Source of the DNA: Sequoia sempervirens
Lineage: Eukaryota; Streptophyta; Pinopsida; Cupressales; Cupressaceae
Direction of reading: 5' to 3'
Assembly (NCBI GenBank): GCA_007258455.2
Contig: VDFB02270651.1
Coordinates: 494,396,320 to 494,460,319, forward strand
DNA: 64,000 bases
This document shows positions 36,038 through 47,499 of this stretch, one piece after another. The notes beneath the pieces were generated by a model. It was not told where the DNA came from. It did not search any database and saw only the letters and a list, made by a program, of their open reading frames with translations. Both the position numbers and the translations under genes were made by a program. Positions within the stretch are counted from its first letter, which is position 1, and every line of letters begins with the position of its first letter.

Positions 36038-36454
36038 CTACATATCATTCAAAATGTTTAAGGATGCATGTTTGATAGAAAAGGCATTCCCCATTCCATA
36101 GTATTCATCATAGCTTAGCTCTCGTAAGAGAGTATAGAAAGCCTCTAATTTATTGCATGTTTTGTGGAATTCATTAACTGTTTGTTGCATATCATGAATC
36201 TCAAACTCTTGTACAAGGAATGCATCCAAGCTTGTTTCTCTTGCTTGTTGAATGACCTCATGGCAACTTGCTAACACATTGGTCACAAAAATCTCAATGT
36301 TCGTATTATGAGTTCCATCCCAATTAAAAAATGCAACTGATTCAATTAGTGGTGAGGGCGTGTTGATTGTCCCATCCCAACTGACAGATGCAATTGATTC
36401 AGAATCAGTGCTCAATATATTAATAATTTATTGAGGTGGTGGAGCATTGGCCAT
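36038..36454 (-). pseudogene. Unrecognised ORF with repeated SV-WDGT motif
   Basis: A possible start at 36454 (MANAPPPQ) is followed by an in-frame TAA. The open part then runs 36415-36038 for 125 codons. It contains two similar blocks, SIASVSWDGTINTPS and ESVAFFNWDGTHNTN, then a helical-looking region (FVTNVLASCHEVIQQARETS, HDMQQTVNEFHKTC, LEAFYTLLRELSYDEYYGMG). I do not recognise the family. It lies upstream of the Helitron RPA-like gene on the same strand, so it may be another Helitron-borne ORF or captured gene piece. Confidence 0.35.
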
Positions 36455-36635
36455 AACCTAAGAAAAGGTATATGTCAAAAGTTCAAAAAATTAATACCCA
36501 ACATGTTCTTTCTTGTTATAATATGTGACACTAGACATGTTTAATTAATAACTATATTGTAAGAGTGATATAGATTCAAAGAGGTTCTGGTTTGGATGTT
36601 AGACAATAGTTTTTATACTCTGCATGCCTAATACT

Positions 36636-36735
36636 NNNNNNNNNNNNNNNNNNNNNNNNNNNNNNNNNNNNNNNNNNNNNNNNNNNNNNNNNNNNNNNNN
36701 NNNNNNNNNNNNNNNNNNNNNNNNNNNNNNNNNNN
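36636..36735. other. Assembly gap (100 N)
   Basis: Exactly 100 unknown bases, the usual placeholder for a scaffold gap of unknown size. The order and distance of features on either side are therefore uncertain. Confidence 0.99.
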
Positions 36736-37978
36736 TAAACCCTAGGACCCCCTACCCTTTATCTCTCTCCCACTCACCCCCCTCTCTCTTTGAAGTATCT
36801 CCCTCCTACCAAGGATTAAATTTGATGGTCGAATTTACCTGTGAACAATTTTTTTAGTTACGGTTATCTATTCAAGGGTGCCCTTAAAACATTATGATAT
36901 ACCTTAGTGTATGTAAAATTATATATAAATCAAACATATATATCATTATAATTCTGTATAAATTTTCACAGTTTATCCAAAATATCTCCTTTTACAATCT
37001 TTTTAAAATTTTGATTGTATTCTACAGCAAAAATCTTTAAATACGGTCATATGGCCATCAAATTTAAGTTATCATTTAAAAACAATATAAATAATATCTA
37101 TATTAATATTAAAAACAAGGTGTTCAACAGAACATGTTTAGTATGTTTGGTTGAACCCATTTAAATTCCTTTTTTTAATCTCATATGTGAGTGGTTCGGT
37201 CGAATCCCTATTCGACCGAACATTTCGAATTTGTTCGACCGAACAGTTGTTCGGCTGAACCCATCTTTTTTCATCCTTACTTCCTAAGACACCAAAATTG
37301 CTGAAAATTTTGCACTTTGAAGCTCAATTTGAGAATGAAAATGGAGGAGATCTCAGAAACCCAACTAGTAAGGGGGTTCCCCTCAAAACGAGCTATCCAA
37401 TGAATATAATTTTAGTATGTTTTGATTATATTATCTATCTGTTTTTGAAGTTTTATTAAATATAGGTTTTTCACTAAAAACAAAACTCTCTGTTCTGCAC
37501 AAGTGGAAAAATAGAAGATTATGAAAAAAAAAAATTAAAAATATGAGTGCACCAAATATTGGAGTCCTTGATCCAACAAAAAAAAAAAAAAAATTTGATA
37601 CATACGTTAAAAGTTATGCATTATACGGTCATGTTATATGCGAATTGTAATTGATTTGACTTTGAAACTTGATTAAAGAAAAAATATTCAATAAAAAACT
37701 ATCTAACCAAGTGGAAGCACTAGATATCAGAGTTACAAATCTAAATTTGAAAGAATTGGAATTTTATCCTTCATGGAAAAAAAGTTATGCGTTATACGGT
37801 GTGCGTCACTTTTTAAAAATGTTGTTTTTTGAAAAAAACCAATTTTCGTGGGAGATGGAAAAAGAAGTGCAATTTGATTCCAAAAAATTGAAAAAAATAT
37901 TTTTAGAATCTACAGAAAAAATATGACAAGACTCTAGTTTGCATCATCTTCAAATTCCTTACGGTTTAATCGCTATAG
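36736..37978. other. AT-rich stretch, no gene seen
   Basis: A pyrimidine-rich start (CTCTCTCCCACTC), then AT-rich DNA. It holds the GACCGAAC palindrome cluster (37194-37262) and two copies of AAGTTATGC(A/G)TTATACGGT at 37610 and 37781. It shows no similarity to the LTR gene of element C, so the 5' LTR of C is either truncated near 37979 or interrupted here. Confidence 0.5.
37194..37262. repeat. Cluster of TTCGACCGAAC palindromic motifs
   Basis: GTTCGGTCGAAT (37194-37205) and ATTCGACCGAAC (37210-37221) form a perfect 12 bp stem with a 4-base loop. GTTCGACCGAAC (37233-37244) and GTTCGGCTGAAC (about 37249-37260) follow. A looser TTTGGTTGAACCC is at 37145. Confidence 0.8.
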
Positions 37979-38347
37979 GTGCCCGAATGTGGAGATTGTG
38001 TTAAAAAAAATATATCAGTGTCTAGTTTGGCCAAAAATTGTAAACCACTATTGTGGGATCACCCTGTACAAATGGACCTAGATAAGATAAGGCCTCACCT
38101 CCAAAAGAGGATGGAAGATGGGATGTCAGAGGAAATAACCACAGATTTCATGAGTTTTTCCGCTCAGGCCTTTGCCCAATCAGAATTGTTCCAGGACCAC
38201 ATTGCTAAATATGAGGAGGACTGGGAAAAGCTCACTAAGCAATCCAAAGAATGGAGTTATCAAGTGTTGCGATCTAAAATCATAGATGTTGATAAGCTCC
38301 AACCATTAATTTTGAAGTTCATGGAGTATGCAACCTTGAAGAAGTAG
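37979..38347 (+). pseudogene. C-terminal remnant of the LTR gene in the 5' LTR of C (probable)
   Basis: An open frame of 122 codons rich in charged helical sequence (LDKIRPHLQKRMEDGMSEEI, FAQSELFQDHIAKYEEDWEK, DVDKLQPLILKFMEYATLKK). It ends about 230 bases before the TATA box of the LTR, the same relative place where the LTR gene of element A ends. I see no convincing residue-level match to the A tail, so this assignment rests on position and orientation. Downstream codons up to about 38460 (LPSLEDKIGIK) may continue the frame after a TAG. Confidence 0.45.
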
Positions 38348-38580
38348 GAAGGAAACCCTATTATTAATGAAGAATTCCTGATAGAGTAGCTACAACAAAA
38401 AGGGCAATCAACAAAAGACAAAACTGCTACACTACCATCACTAGAAGACAAAATAGGGATAAAGACAAGGCTATATTTTAAATTGTAATATACTGGGGGG
38501 TAGGTAGAACCCTATGTTGTAGTGAATCTTGGCCACACAATGAGATTAAATCTTGGCCATTCGTTCTACTTTGTGGACAC

Positions 38581-38588
38581 TATAAATA
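38581..38588 (+). promoter_or_regulatory. TATA box, presumed LTR promoter of C
   Basis: CACTATAAATAGG, about 900 bases upstream of the PBS, matching the spacing in element A. It is followed by GTTGTAATGACATGC, a plausible transcript start region. Confidence 0.65.
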
Positions 38589-38589
38589 G

Positions 38590-39477
38590 GGGGTCTCCTC
38601 TCATTTTCAAGAGAGAGTTGAGTTGTTGTAATGACATGCTGCAAAAATTTCTAATGAAAATACATTGACTTGGTGCATTTTCTGAGTTTCTCTACATGTT
38701 TCATGATTCAATCTCCCATTATTGGATATTTTAGTTAGATTTCATTGCTTCTTTAGTTAGCTTTAAATTGCTTAGATAGATTTTGGTAATGTTGTTTTGT
38801 GATTGTATAAATTTTTGTTGTGTTGATGCCTTCCAGTCCATACTTTTTGCCATTTGCTGCTAGTAAATGGTCTTGTAAAGTTAGTCTGGGCTGAAAATTT
38901 AAGCTGCTCTAAATCTTCATCTTTATTCATGCATATATGTGGTGGATGAATGGTGAAAAATCTATAGACCTTAGAGGATAGCACAAGTTTCATGAGACTG
39001 TGATTGTTTCTGGTTAAGTGAGATTTCGTTTGAAGGGAGTTGTCCGCAGTAGAACCTCCATGATCACTGTTCATAGTTAGTTGCAGATCTAGGAACCTTC
39101 CCTCTTCCCTGCTCTTTTTCGCCTTTTCTTAGAAACAACTTGTGATAAGGTTCATTGCACATTGTAAAGCCAAAACTTAAGAAAATATTGAAGTTTTGGA
39201 TTGTTGTTCGAACCTACAGCAAAGTGCACCTTAACTCCCATCTCAGGAACTTCATATTTTAAGATCCACTTTACATCCAACTACATAAGTCTACCCTGTG
39301 ATTACCAAAAAAATCACATCAAACATCAACTAAGGAATTCCATGCAAGTCATGACCTGACACTTGAGAGACCTTGGGGTGATTTTCAGCGACTTGCGGTT
39401 GGAAGTCTCCTTTCAAGAGAGGTAGTGCATTCATGTATAGCCTGTGTTGAGAAAGTGTGCAAAAAAACCTATCAATA
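38590..39477 (+). repeat. R/U5 part of the 5' LTR of element C
   Basis: Similar to the inner end of LTR A over the last 150 bases: AAGTCATGACCTGACA, CCTTTCAAGAGAGGTAG and GTGTGCAAAAAAACC, ending ATCAATA at 39477, where A has ATCAACA. No coding signal. Confidence 0.7.
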
Positions 39478-39481
39478 GAAC

Positions 39482-39500
39482 TGGCTCTAGAAGGAGGGCC
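39482..39500 (+). other. Primer-binding site of element C
   Basis: TGGCTCTAGAAGGAGGGCC, one base different from the site in element A over the first 16 bases and again four bases after the LTR end. Probably tRNA-Asn, as argued for A. Confidence 0.75.
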
Positions 39501-39896
39501 TTGTGAAGCTAGATCGAATCAGATCATTAACCCCTAAAATATTTTAGATAATTCTAAGATCAACACCAAACAAAGGGGAACTTCAAGAGCTACAACCTCC
39601 CACCTGGGCTAAATGAACTAAGGGAGGAGACTCTACTTCTTCCTCTTCCTCCATCTCATTCACTTCCCTTCCACCTTCACCTCCCTTCCCCTCTTGTCCA
39701 TCTTCCACCTAGCCATACCAAACTGCTTTTCCACCTCATCTCCGACAACCAAGGAATTATCTCTCTCCTAGCCCTTCAAGTTCAGGGTGCAGTCTAAACA
39801 GCCGCGACCCAGGTACAGTCCCAATCTGCTATCTTACAATAGGTGCAACCCCAAATTGTTGTCCCTCAATAGAAGATACCAACTCTACCTCCCATC

Positions 39897-42135
39897 ATGG
39901 CTTGGTTGGCGCAAAATCCTTCTCCATTGCACTTCAATGCTTATCACAACATACCCAAGAATCTAGAGGGCTTTTGCACGAAGTTCAATCCTCGTGGCCT
40001 ACAAAGGATGGTAGAAGAACACATCAAGATATTTGAAACAACAATTACAAATATGCAAATTGGTCAAGAAGATGTTGCATATTTCCTCTTTCCATAATTG
40101 TTCGGGGAGGAGGATTTTTACTAATATATCAATTTGTCGAGGGGGTCCATTACCTCATGGGACCTCAAGAAGAATGCTTTCTTGCAAAAGTATAACATTC
40201 TAATCAGCCCTTCAGAGCTATACCGATAGTTTATATCCATCCGAAGGGAAATTAATGAACCCATCGACTCTTTTAAAGATCACTTCCATCATGCCTTCAT
40301 GAGGCTTCAGGATCCATACGTACAGAATGAAACTGTAGCCCTACCCGTCTATTATGCAGCATTGGATAATCTCACATACGTGTTGGTGAAAAGGATGAAT
40401 CAACCACCTACGAGACTAGTGGATGCTTATGCTAAAGCTATTAAGGCAAGTACAGACTTGGGGAAAAATATTTCTGGGCCGCTGCCCTCTTTGGCTCCAA
40501 TCACTCACCCGATGCAGCTTTAGGGTCTCAACCAATCATTCGCTCATCAAACACCTGTTATGAACTGGGTGCCTTAGCTTCCAATTGTCCCACATCTCGA
40601 GCAACCAATGAATTATGCACCTCTCGTGCCTTCTTACTTGTAGCCTTAGTAACAATAGACCTAGCCTCAGTCTTCCCAACAATAGCAGACATACTCTCAG
40701 TGGCCACAAGCACCATTGTACTTGTCAGGACTAGAATTCCCTCTAGCACATCAAAACCAGCTGGCAGCCCCACCTGTCTTTCTCCAAAATCAAGTGTCAT
40801 AGCTGAGCAATACTGAGAAAGAAAAAATGGAAGAGCTAACAGAAATGATAAAGAAAATGTCCATGGAGATGATGCACTTGAGAAATCAAAATAATCAGCT
40901 GTGGGCCTCCCAATGTATCCTCCAGGCTAACCTTAATTAGGATGGTAGAGACAACAGAGATGGTAGGGATAATTACGAAGCCAACACCTCTTCTAGACAA
41001 AATTATGACAGAGGATAGAATTCAAACCAAAGCTTCAAGAGGAGACCTTCTCAAAGGAAAAATCACACTTGGAATATGAGGTCCAATAACGGAGGTGTCC
41101 CTACTTCTCTTGATCAACCTTCCAGCAATGAAGAGGTGACCAGTGGAGTGTATCTCACTAAGGTTGTTATGTCCATATGGTGTTGGATTCACAAGACAAG
41201 CAGACACTCCAAGTTGGATTGTCTTGAATTCTAGATAGCCGCTGAAATCTTCCAAGTGGAAGTCCATAATGCGGTTGATAGCGCCGGTTGGAGGGAGATC
41301 ATCCCATCTAAGCCTTATGACTCTTCCTATCTCATGGTCAACCAAGCACCATTTCCACGGAGTGACCGCAGCGAACCTAAGGTCGAGGTCATCCCCATTA
41401 AGAGTGAAGAAGTGCAAGAGGTATGTAATTAACAAACTTTGGCTCAGCTTTTCAATTCAGTAGATAATGGTTTGATAGATGAAGAAGAACAACATTTAGA
41501 CGAAATCCATATGTTTCACCAAAGATCAACTCCCTACTTCCTTAGGAACAGGCAGGTGTGTGGACCCTTTACAACTTCTACCCCACCAAATAATTTTAGT
41601 ACCCTACTTGACCTGAATTCCAGCAATAACCCTAGGTTTCCCCATGTACCCACTCAGTATTTCAACAAGGATAGGTCACAAAATCAGCCCCAAAGCCAGT
41701 CCCAAAATTAGCCTCAGGGTCAATCCCAGAACTAGTCAAGCCAAATGAAAGCCCAACCCACTAGCTCTACCATCGACTGAGCCTTTGATTTTGATATTGA
41801 GCAAATGGATGAATATGTGGTAGAAGAGTTCAAGAAGGTAAAAATTAACCTGTCTACCTTCGAACTGCTCAAATTCCCTATCGTAAGGTATGCCTTCTTT
41901 AGGATACTTAATGATACCCCGTCATCTAAAGAGACACAAGAAACATCAGCAAAAAGGGTTACCTTTGAAGAGCCCAGGAAAGAGCCTGTGATCCAAGATA
42001 TCATTGGGAAAAGGAAAGATACTCTCTCTAATCAGCCTATAGGTAAGCAGCCTGCAAAAGAATCTAATCTGAATAATAGGAAAACCACTAAGGACCAACC
42101 CTTTGGGCAGACTAAGGATAGGGCTGGTGACAAAA
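39897..42135 (+). pseudogene. Gag of element C (stops)
   Basis: It starts MAWLAQNPSPLHFNAY at 39897 and follows the gag of A: VEEHIKIFETTITNMQIGQE, then after two stops NAFLQKYNILISPSELYRQF, IRREINEPIDSFKDHFHHAF and TRLVDAYAKAIKAS (to 40523). All are in one frame. Further on are a coiled-coil-like KEKMEELTEMIKKMSMEMMH (40817), Asn/Arg/Gly-rich residues and a zinc-knuckle-like CWIHKTSRHSKLDC (about 41180). A Gln/Asn-rich linker (SQNQPQSQSQN) and VRYAFFRILNDTPSSKETQE precede protease. Confidence 0.85.
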
Positions 42136-42530
42136 ACAAGGCTCAAGTAGCCCAAGTGGACACACCTATGGGCCTCTTTCAAGGAAAATTGGAAACACTA
42201 CCCTTCCTCACTACCATCTAGATATTTGAGAAGAATTTACATAATTTCCTTATTGATTCTGGAGCATCCACCAATGTCATGCCCTTGAGATTACTCCCAC
42301 ACTATCAAAGAAAAAAGTGGCTCAACTAGACAAAACCAAGATAAACATTGTGGGAGAAATGAATCAAATCCCCATGTAGATTTCTGGGGACTGGAGGGTG
42401 CAACAAGCCATTGAAATCCAAGTTGCAGATATCATCGATGCATATGGAATCATCTTGGGACAAGACTTCACTCGTGCCTTGAATGGATACGCTCCCACAT
42501 ATTTTTTGCATATGTGGCTACCATGAAAGG
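42136..42530 (+). pseudogene. Aspartic protease of element C, frameshifted
   Basis: VDTPMGLFQGKLETLPFLTT and the active-site LIDSGASTNVMPL (42247-42285) are in one frame. Directly after it about 16 bases are missing relative to A, and the rest (KKVAQLDKTKINIVGEMNQI, GIILGQDFTRALNGY) is in another frame. One TAG stop lies before the active site and one TAG replaces a Gln codon after NQIPM. The family's ILGR motif is ILGQ here. Confidence 0.88.
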
Positions 42531-42559
42531 GACTGCCCAATCAAATCTACATCGAGCGA

Positions 42560-43078
42560 GAGCCACACATGAAGTTCATGATCACTGAATATAACAACTT
42601 GAACGAGGTGTTGTTTGCTGAGATGGAGTTGGGAAATTATTGCCCCTTTGCATATCAAGAAGAAGCATAATTTCAAGAAGATGACAAGGTTGCAAAATTC
42701 CTCTTGGTGCAGTGTAGCCCTCCAATTGATTTAGCTCATGTGCCTCAGAGCACGGAGATGTTAGTAGAAGTTGATGATGAGGAATCTCCAAAAGATGGTA
42801 CTTTGGGACTGTTGGACAGATTCTAGGATTTTATGGAGAAGTGCATACAAAACCAACTTAGCTTGGGTGCAAGAATGAATTTCCAAGAGCTCATGCTCCT
42901 AAATTGGCGTAGGGTGCATGATGCCACTCATTCTAAATTTGAGTGTTGCCTGTGCCAAATAGCGGTAGAACATGTCAAGAAATTAGTTGTTCCTGAGAAG
43001 GAGACACCATCGGGGAAGCCCACCCTTCATCATACCGAACTGACACTTGCTATAGAGATCAAGGATGTCAACCTATAG
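42560..43078 (+). pseudogene. Post-protease module of element C
   Basis: Matches the 55-450 module of A: FMITEYNNLNEVLFAEMELG, VLVEVDDEESPKDGTLG-like acidic stretch, EKCIQNQLSLGARMNFQELM and NWRRVHDATHSKFECCLCQI. The first Cys of the A motif is Arg here. It leads directly into the RNase H domain. Confidence 0.65.
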
Positions 43079-43900
43079 CTTAAAGGTGGTGACCACCTTA
43101 GTGGCCCTGGTGTCAAAGCTGTCCAAATTCTGGACACTGCATTTGGACAAATCTAAATCAAAGCAAGGAGTTGGCGCCAGATTTCAGCTAGTCATCCCTT
43201 TGGGTAAGTCTTATTTCACTACCCATCGACTCCAATTTTATTGCACCAATAATGTAGTAGAATACAAGGCTTTAGTCCATGGTCTTCTGATGGCCTTGAA
43301 GAAAAATGTTAAAATGCTGCAAGTTTTCAGTGATTCTGAGCTGGTAGTCAAAAAAGTTAGAAAGTTGTATTCTTTCCATGACAGAAGACTGGAAAACTAT
43401 AGGCATACGGTTTGGGACCTCTTAGAAGGGTTGGACGCATTTAATATATAGTTCATCCCTTGTGCGCAAAACCACACGATAGATGCTTTGGCTCAAGCAG
43501 CCAACACATTACAACCCCTATCCTTGTCGGGTCTCAAGAAATTCACTGTTGAGTTGACTTCTACACTGTCTATTCTGGATAATGTCACTCACTTTCAAGT
43601 CTTCAATGATGATAAGCACATCCTCGAGTTCATCATGAGCTCTGATGTCTTTGCCACCCAAATCATTGATGAAGTTGATCCAAAAGAAGTTGAATTGGAC
43701 ATAGAAGGGGTAATTAATGTCAAAACCAACACGATTCCCCAAGGGATGGTTCAACTGGAGTGCATTTTTTATTTGGATGATATCAAAGATCAGGATCATA
43801 AAATGAAGAAGGAATCCATAAGTAATCAGTGTGATGCTCACAACCTCAGAACTGTTGAAGAAATTAAAAATGTTTTTATTGGAAAAGTATGTACTTAGAA
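43079..43900 (+). pseudogene. Additional RNase H domain of element C, upstream of RT
   Basis: RNase H fold of the plant aRNH style: FWTLHLDKSKSKQGVGARF, GKSYFTTHRLQFYCTNNVVE, EYKALVHGLLMALKKNV, LQVFSDSELVVKKVRKLYS and NHTIDALAQAANTL. The four expected acidic positions are visible: Asp in HLDKS, Glu in VVEYK, Asp in FSDSE and Asp in IDALA. A linker follows (KKFTVELTSTLSILDNVTHF to FIGKVCT at 43898). One stop lies at 43449. What is odd is the place: it lies between protease and RT, while dual-RNase-H plant gypsy elements known to me carry it after the RT-RNase H. Confidence 0.8.
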
Positions 43901-43929
43901 GAAAAGAAAGGAATTGTGGATGCCTTATG

Positions 43930-44750
43930 GAAGTATCATGATGTGGTGGCATGAAGCTACAAAGACCTTAAGAATTATGACACCTCCATCATCACTAACA
44001 CCATCCCTCTCAAGTCAGAAGTGAGGCCATTCTACCAACAATAATGTCCTATTAATGCCTTACTAGAACCCATCATTTACAAAGAAGTACAAAAGTTGCT
44101 TTCATCTAGGATTATCTTCCCAGTTAGGCATTCCACATGGGTGGCTAACTTGGTCCCTGAATGAAAAAAGAATGGAGAAATCAGATTGTGTATATATTTC
44201 CACAATTTGAACCGAGCTTCAGAGAAAGATAACTATCTGGTGCCCTCATTGGACGAAGTGTTGTAGATTGTCAATGGCTCCCAAATGATGTCTTTCCTTC
44301 ATGGGTACTCCAGATACAACCAAGTCATGGTACAATACGAAGATCATCATAAGATAGCATTCACCACCAAGTGGGGAACCTTTTCCTACAGAAGGATTCC
44401 CTTCGGAATCATCAATGCTGGCACAACCTTCCAGCGCGCCATGGACATTGCCTTCAAGGACCTTATTGGGAAGTGCATAATCATCTACATGGATGATTTG
44501 ACTGTGTTCTCTAAGAAACAGAGTGATTATGTCTCTTATTTATGCAAGTTGTTTCAAAGGTGTAGGGAGTTCAAAGTCTCCCTTAATCCGAAGAAGTGCA
44601 TCTTTAGGGTGACGAAGGGTAGATTGCTTGGAAATATCATTTCAGAGTAGGGAATCTCTATAGATCCCGAGTGCATCCAATCTCTACTAAAGATTCCACC
44701 ACCAAGCAGCAAGAAAGAATTAAAATCCTTCTTCAAAAAGATCAACTGCG
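43930..44750 (+). pseudogene. Reverse transcriptase of element C
   Basis: After an N-terminal part with stops (LLEPIIYKEVQKLLSSRIIF, NGEIRLCIYFHNLNRASEKD), the core is open: SFLHGYSRYNQVMVQYEDHH, TTKWGTFSYRRIPFGIINAG, FQRAMDIAFKDLIGKCIIIY and the catalytic YMDD (in IIYMDDLTVFSKK), then LNPKKCIFRVTKGRLLGNII. The first catalytic Asp, expected in a FLDxYSGYNQ motif, is His (FLHGYSRYNQ), so polymerase activity would be lost. It ends near ELKSFFKKINCVISR. Confidence 0.92.
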
Positions 44751-44759
44751 TAATATCAC

Positions 44760-45075
44760 GAGCTTTGCCGAGATTGTCAAGCTGCTCAATGCCATGTTAA
44801 AACAAGATGCCAAGATTGAGTGGACTCTTGAAGCCAAGCAGGAATTTGAAGAAATCAAGTGAGCCATTGCTAAAGCACCTTTTCTCATCAACTGAGACTA
44901 TCTGAAGCCATTCTATATCTATTCATTCACTTCATAACATTCCTGCACTAGCATTTTGACTCAGAAAGATGAAGGGAATGAGCACCCAATCGACTTCATG
45001 AGTGCTCCTCTGAAAGATGCCTTCCACTGATGACCTCTGAAAGTTTGGCACTAGTCATGGGTCTGGGCCTTCCAC
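44760..45075 (+). pseudogene. RT-associated RNase H of element C, with internal deletion
   Basis: IEWTLEAKQEFEEIK (44815-44860), then PFYIYSFTS and LTQKDEGNEHPIDFMSAPLK. The equivalent of D 63650-63200 (the second half of RNase H and the start of integrase) is missing, so at least 0.5 kb has been deleted around 45020-45090. Confidence 0.8.
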
Positions 45076-45079
45076 TACA

Positions 45080-46085
45080 CATCAGATACTAAGAGTGGGG
45101 TATTATTGGCCGACAGTCTTCAAGGATGCTCATGGCCATGTTCGCTCAAGTCATACATGTCAGACTACCACTACCAAAGAGAAGAATGTTGCTATACCAT
45201 TGCAACCTATTCTGGAGGTGAGGTCATTCGCACAATGGGATCTCAATTTCATTGGTCCAGTAAGCCCTCTATCATCTGTGGAACATAGGTACATTCTTAT
45301 CACTACTAATTATTGCACTAGATGGACAGAAACAATTGCATGTAGATAATGCACAACTAAGGTAGTTACAAATTTTTTTATAAGTTTTCATTTTAAATCA
45401 CTTTAGTTGTCCTTATGCATTTGTATGTGATAATGGACCTGCATTTGCTTCATTATAATTTTCTAGTTGGCCTTTTCATTACAAGATCACCCTTAAATTT
45501 TCATCTTATTACTACCCCCAAGGCAATGGCCTTGAAGAATCCACAAACAAGAACCTGATCATAGTGATCAAGAAATTGTTGGATAGGAATCCCAAGGACT
45601 GGCATACCCAACTCTGATTCTCCCTTTAGGAAGACCGCACCTGCCATAAGGCTTCCCTTTGCGATTCCCCATTCCACCTAGTTTACAGCTTAGAGCCTAT
45701 ATTTCCTATCCACCTGAAGATTCCCACTCTCTATTTTATTAACAAATTTTATGAAGGGGGAGACCATAGAGAAACTCGGTTAGCTGAGCTCTTGCATTTA
45801 GAAGTACAAGATCGCACCATAGAAAATTTTGCCAAACACCAGATCATAGTCAAACGCTGGTTCGATCGTCGATCCAAGATCAAGGCCTTTAGAATTGTAG
45901 ATTTAGTCTTGTACTAGGACAAGGCCCATGAAAACAAAGGACACAATAAATTTGACAGGCTTTGGCTTGGCCCCTTTCAAATAGTTGAAATTCTAGGAGA
46001 ATTTTCTTTCCACCTAAAGACTTTAACTGGTGAAGAGGTCTTGTTTCTGTTCAATGGGCAATACCTAAAGCATTACTTCCAAGCT
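45080..46085 (+). pseudogene. Integrase of element C, broken
   Basis: YYWPTVFKDAHGHVRSSHTC keeps only part of the H2C2 zinc site (one Cys is Ser). Core: FAQWDLNFIGPVSPLSSVEH holds the first Asp, FVCDNGPAFASL (about 45425) the second, and YYPQGNGLEESTNKNLIIVI (about 45510) the Glu. The C-terminal region has FDRRSKIKAFRIVDLVLY and FDRLWLGPFQIVEILGEFSF, ending KHYFQA at about 46085. There is no chromodomain. Several stops occur. Confidence 0.88.
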
Positions 46086-46532
46086 TGAGCTCTATCGGGC
46101 TCTTCCATGTAAATATTTGTGCATAGGTTAGAGTAAGTTGCCTTTTGGTTTGCTTGTGTTTTTTTGTTTCGCGTCACTCTTTTTTGCTTGCCTCTCGACT
46201 GTTTTGTTTTGAAGAGGGTGTTCTCTGTCCCGTTGCAGTGGTCGTGCTCGTTCAACAAATGGTTCACTTTGCTAGCTATCCTTAATGTTCTTCGACTAAA
46301 CACTCATTCTAGACTATTGGTCTTTGAAAGCTTCCTAGGAATGATTTCCTCATTTGAACTTTGCCTTAGAACTCCACCCTTGGTTGGATCCTTTTACACA
46401 CATCATAGATCTTACATAAAACACACGTTAATTATTTCCAAAGGACTATACAATGGCTACTATGATATCCCGGTAAGTGAAAAATCTTAAGTCTGCTCCA
46501 GTGACCATTGTGGTTCCCAAACCCATTATAGG
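46086..46532 (+). other. 3' non-coding region of element C
   Basis: No coding signal. It contains a T-rich GTTTGCTTGTGTTTTTTTG stretch that parallels the GTTTG/GTTTTG-rich 3' region of element D (62100-61980, minus). No clear polypurine tract directly precedes the LTR. Confidence 0.5.
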
Positions 46533-47189
46533 TGTTGTGCCCTCAACACACATGCCCCATTCGGAATGGGGGCCCTATTTTCTTTCATCTTGCCGAGGTG
46601 TTTTGTCATTGCCTCATTTTTTGTGCCTCCATTTTAGTGTCTTGGATGGTCAACATGCTTCCAAAGTCTCATCTTAAGCTAACCATATTTCACCCCTCCA
46701 ATTTTCTTAATTCCTGGTGCCTTGCAGAGCTTCCTTGGCAGTTTGCTTCTGCCAGCAGCCTTGGGGCCTCCTAGGCCTGCCTCACTGGGCTTCCCTTGCT
46801 ACGTTTCCATCGAGTGTTCATCGTTCTGAACGGTGGAAGGCTTTCATCTTCCTAGGCCCCAGGACTCGGCTCCTTCTTTGCCGCCCATTTAACTTGTGAT
46901 GAAATTGGACTGCTTTTTCCCTCATTGGGCCTGCCTTTTCAAACTTCCATGATGGGAACTCCATGTTATCTTCATTGTTTTCGATGGCCAAACTATGGTG
47001 GTGTTCCATCCTCCAGACCCTAAGTTCCCTTTCGTTGATGATTTTCAAAATGAGCTTTGAAGCGGCCATCTGATTGTGTCCTTCTGGCCCTCAAACCTCG
47101 GACCTCCAGCCGCCATCTAAGATTTAAACCCACCAACCCTCTTGTCATCTATATGGACATTAAATGGGCATATCAAATGCTAATTGGGG

Positions 47190-47197
47190 TATAAATA
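47190..47197 (+). promoter_or_regulatory. TATA box of the LTR-embedded gene in C (candidate)
   Basis: GGGTATAAATATCTGG lies 167 bases upstream of a donor-like AAG/GTAGG (47357), and the acceptor TTTGTTTGCAG ends at 48615, six bases before the gene's ATG. This suggests a gene promoter separate from the LTR promoter. Confidence 0.5.
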
Positions 47198-47499
47198 TCT
47201 GGCCTAACCTATCATTTTCATCTGTCAGATTTGGTAGAGGAGTTCAGAGCAGAGTTCTAGGAGTTTTTCGCCTTTGTCACCCTCAGCCCTCGTGCTTGTT
47301 GCTCTTGTTTGTCGATCCTTAGTGGATTTTACAGCTTCTTTCACTGGACTTCCAAGGTAGGTTTTTCATCTGCCCTCCCATGAGGTTTTTCATGATTTTG
47401 TGCTTAAAATAATGAATAAAATTGGCTAAAAATGTTTTAATTAGGTAAAACACAACACCTAAGAAACCCATGAGTTCACATTTTCAAAAAACCTTCAAC

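Noticed and set aside
36736..36746. TAAACCCTAGG after the gap as telomere repeat
   Set aside because: Only one unit, with no array.
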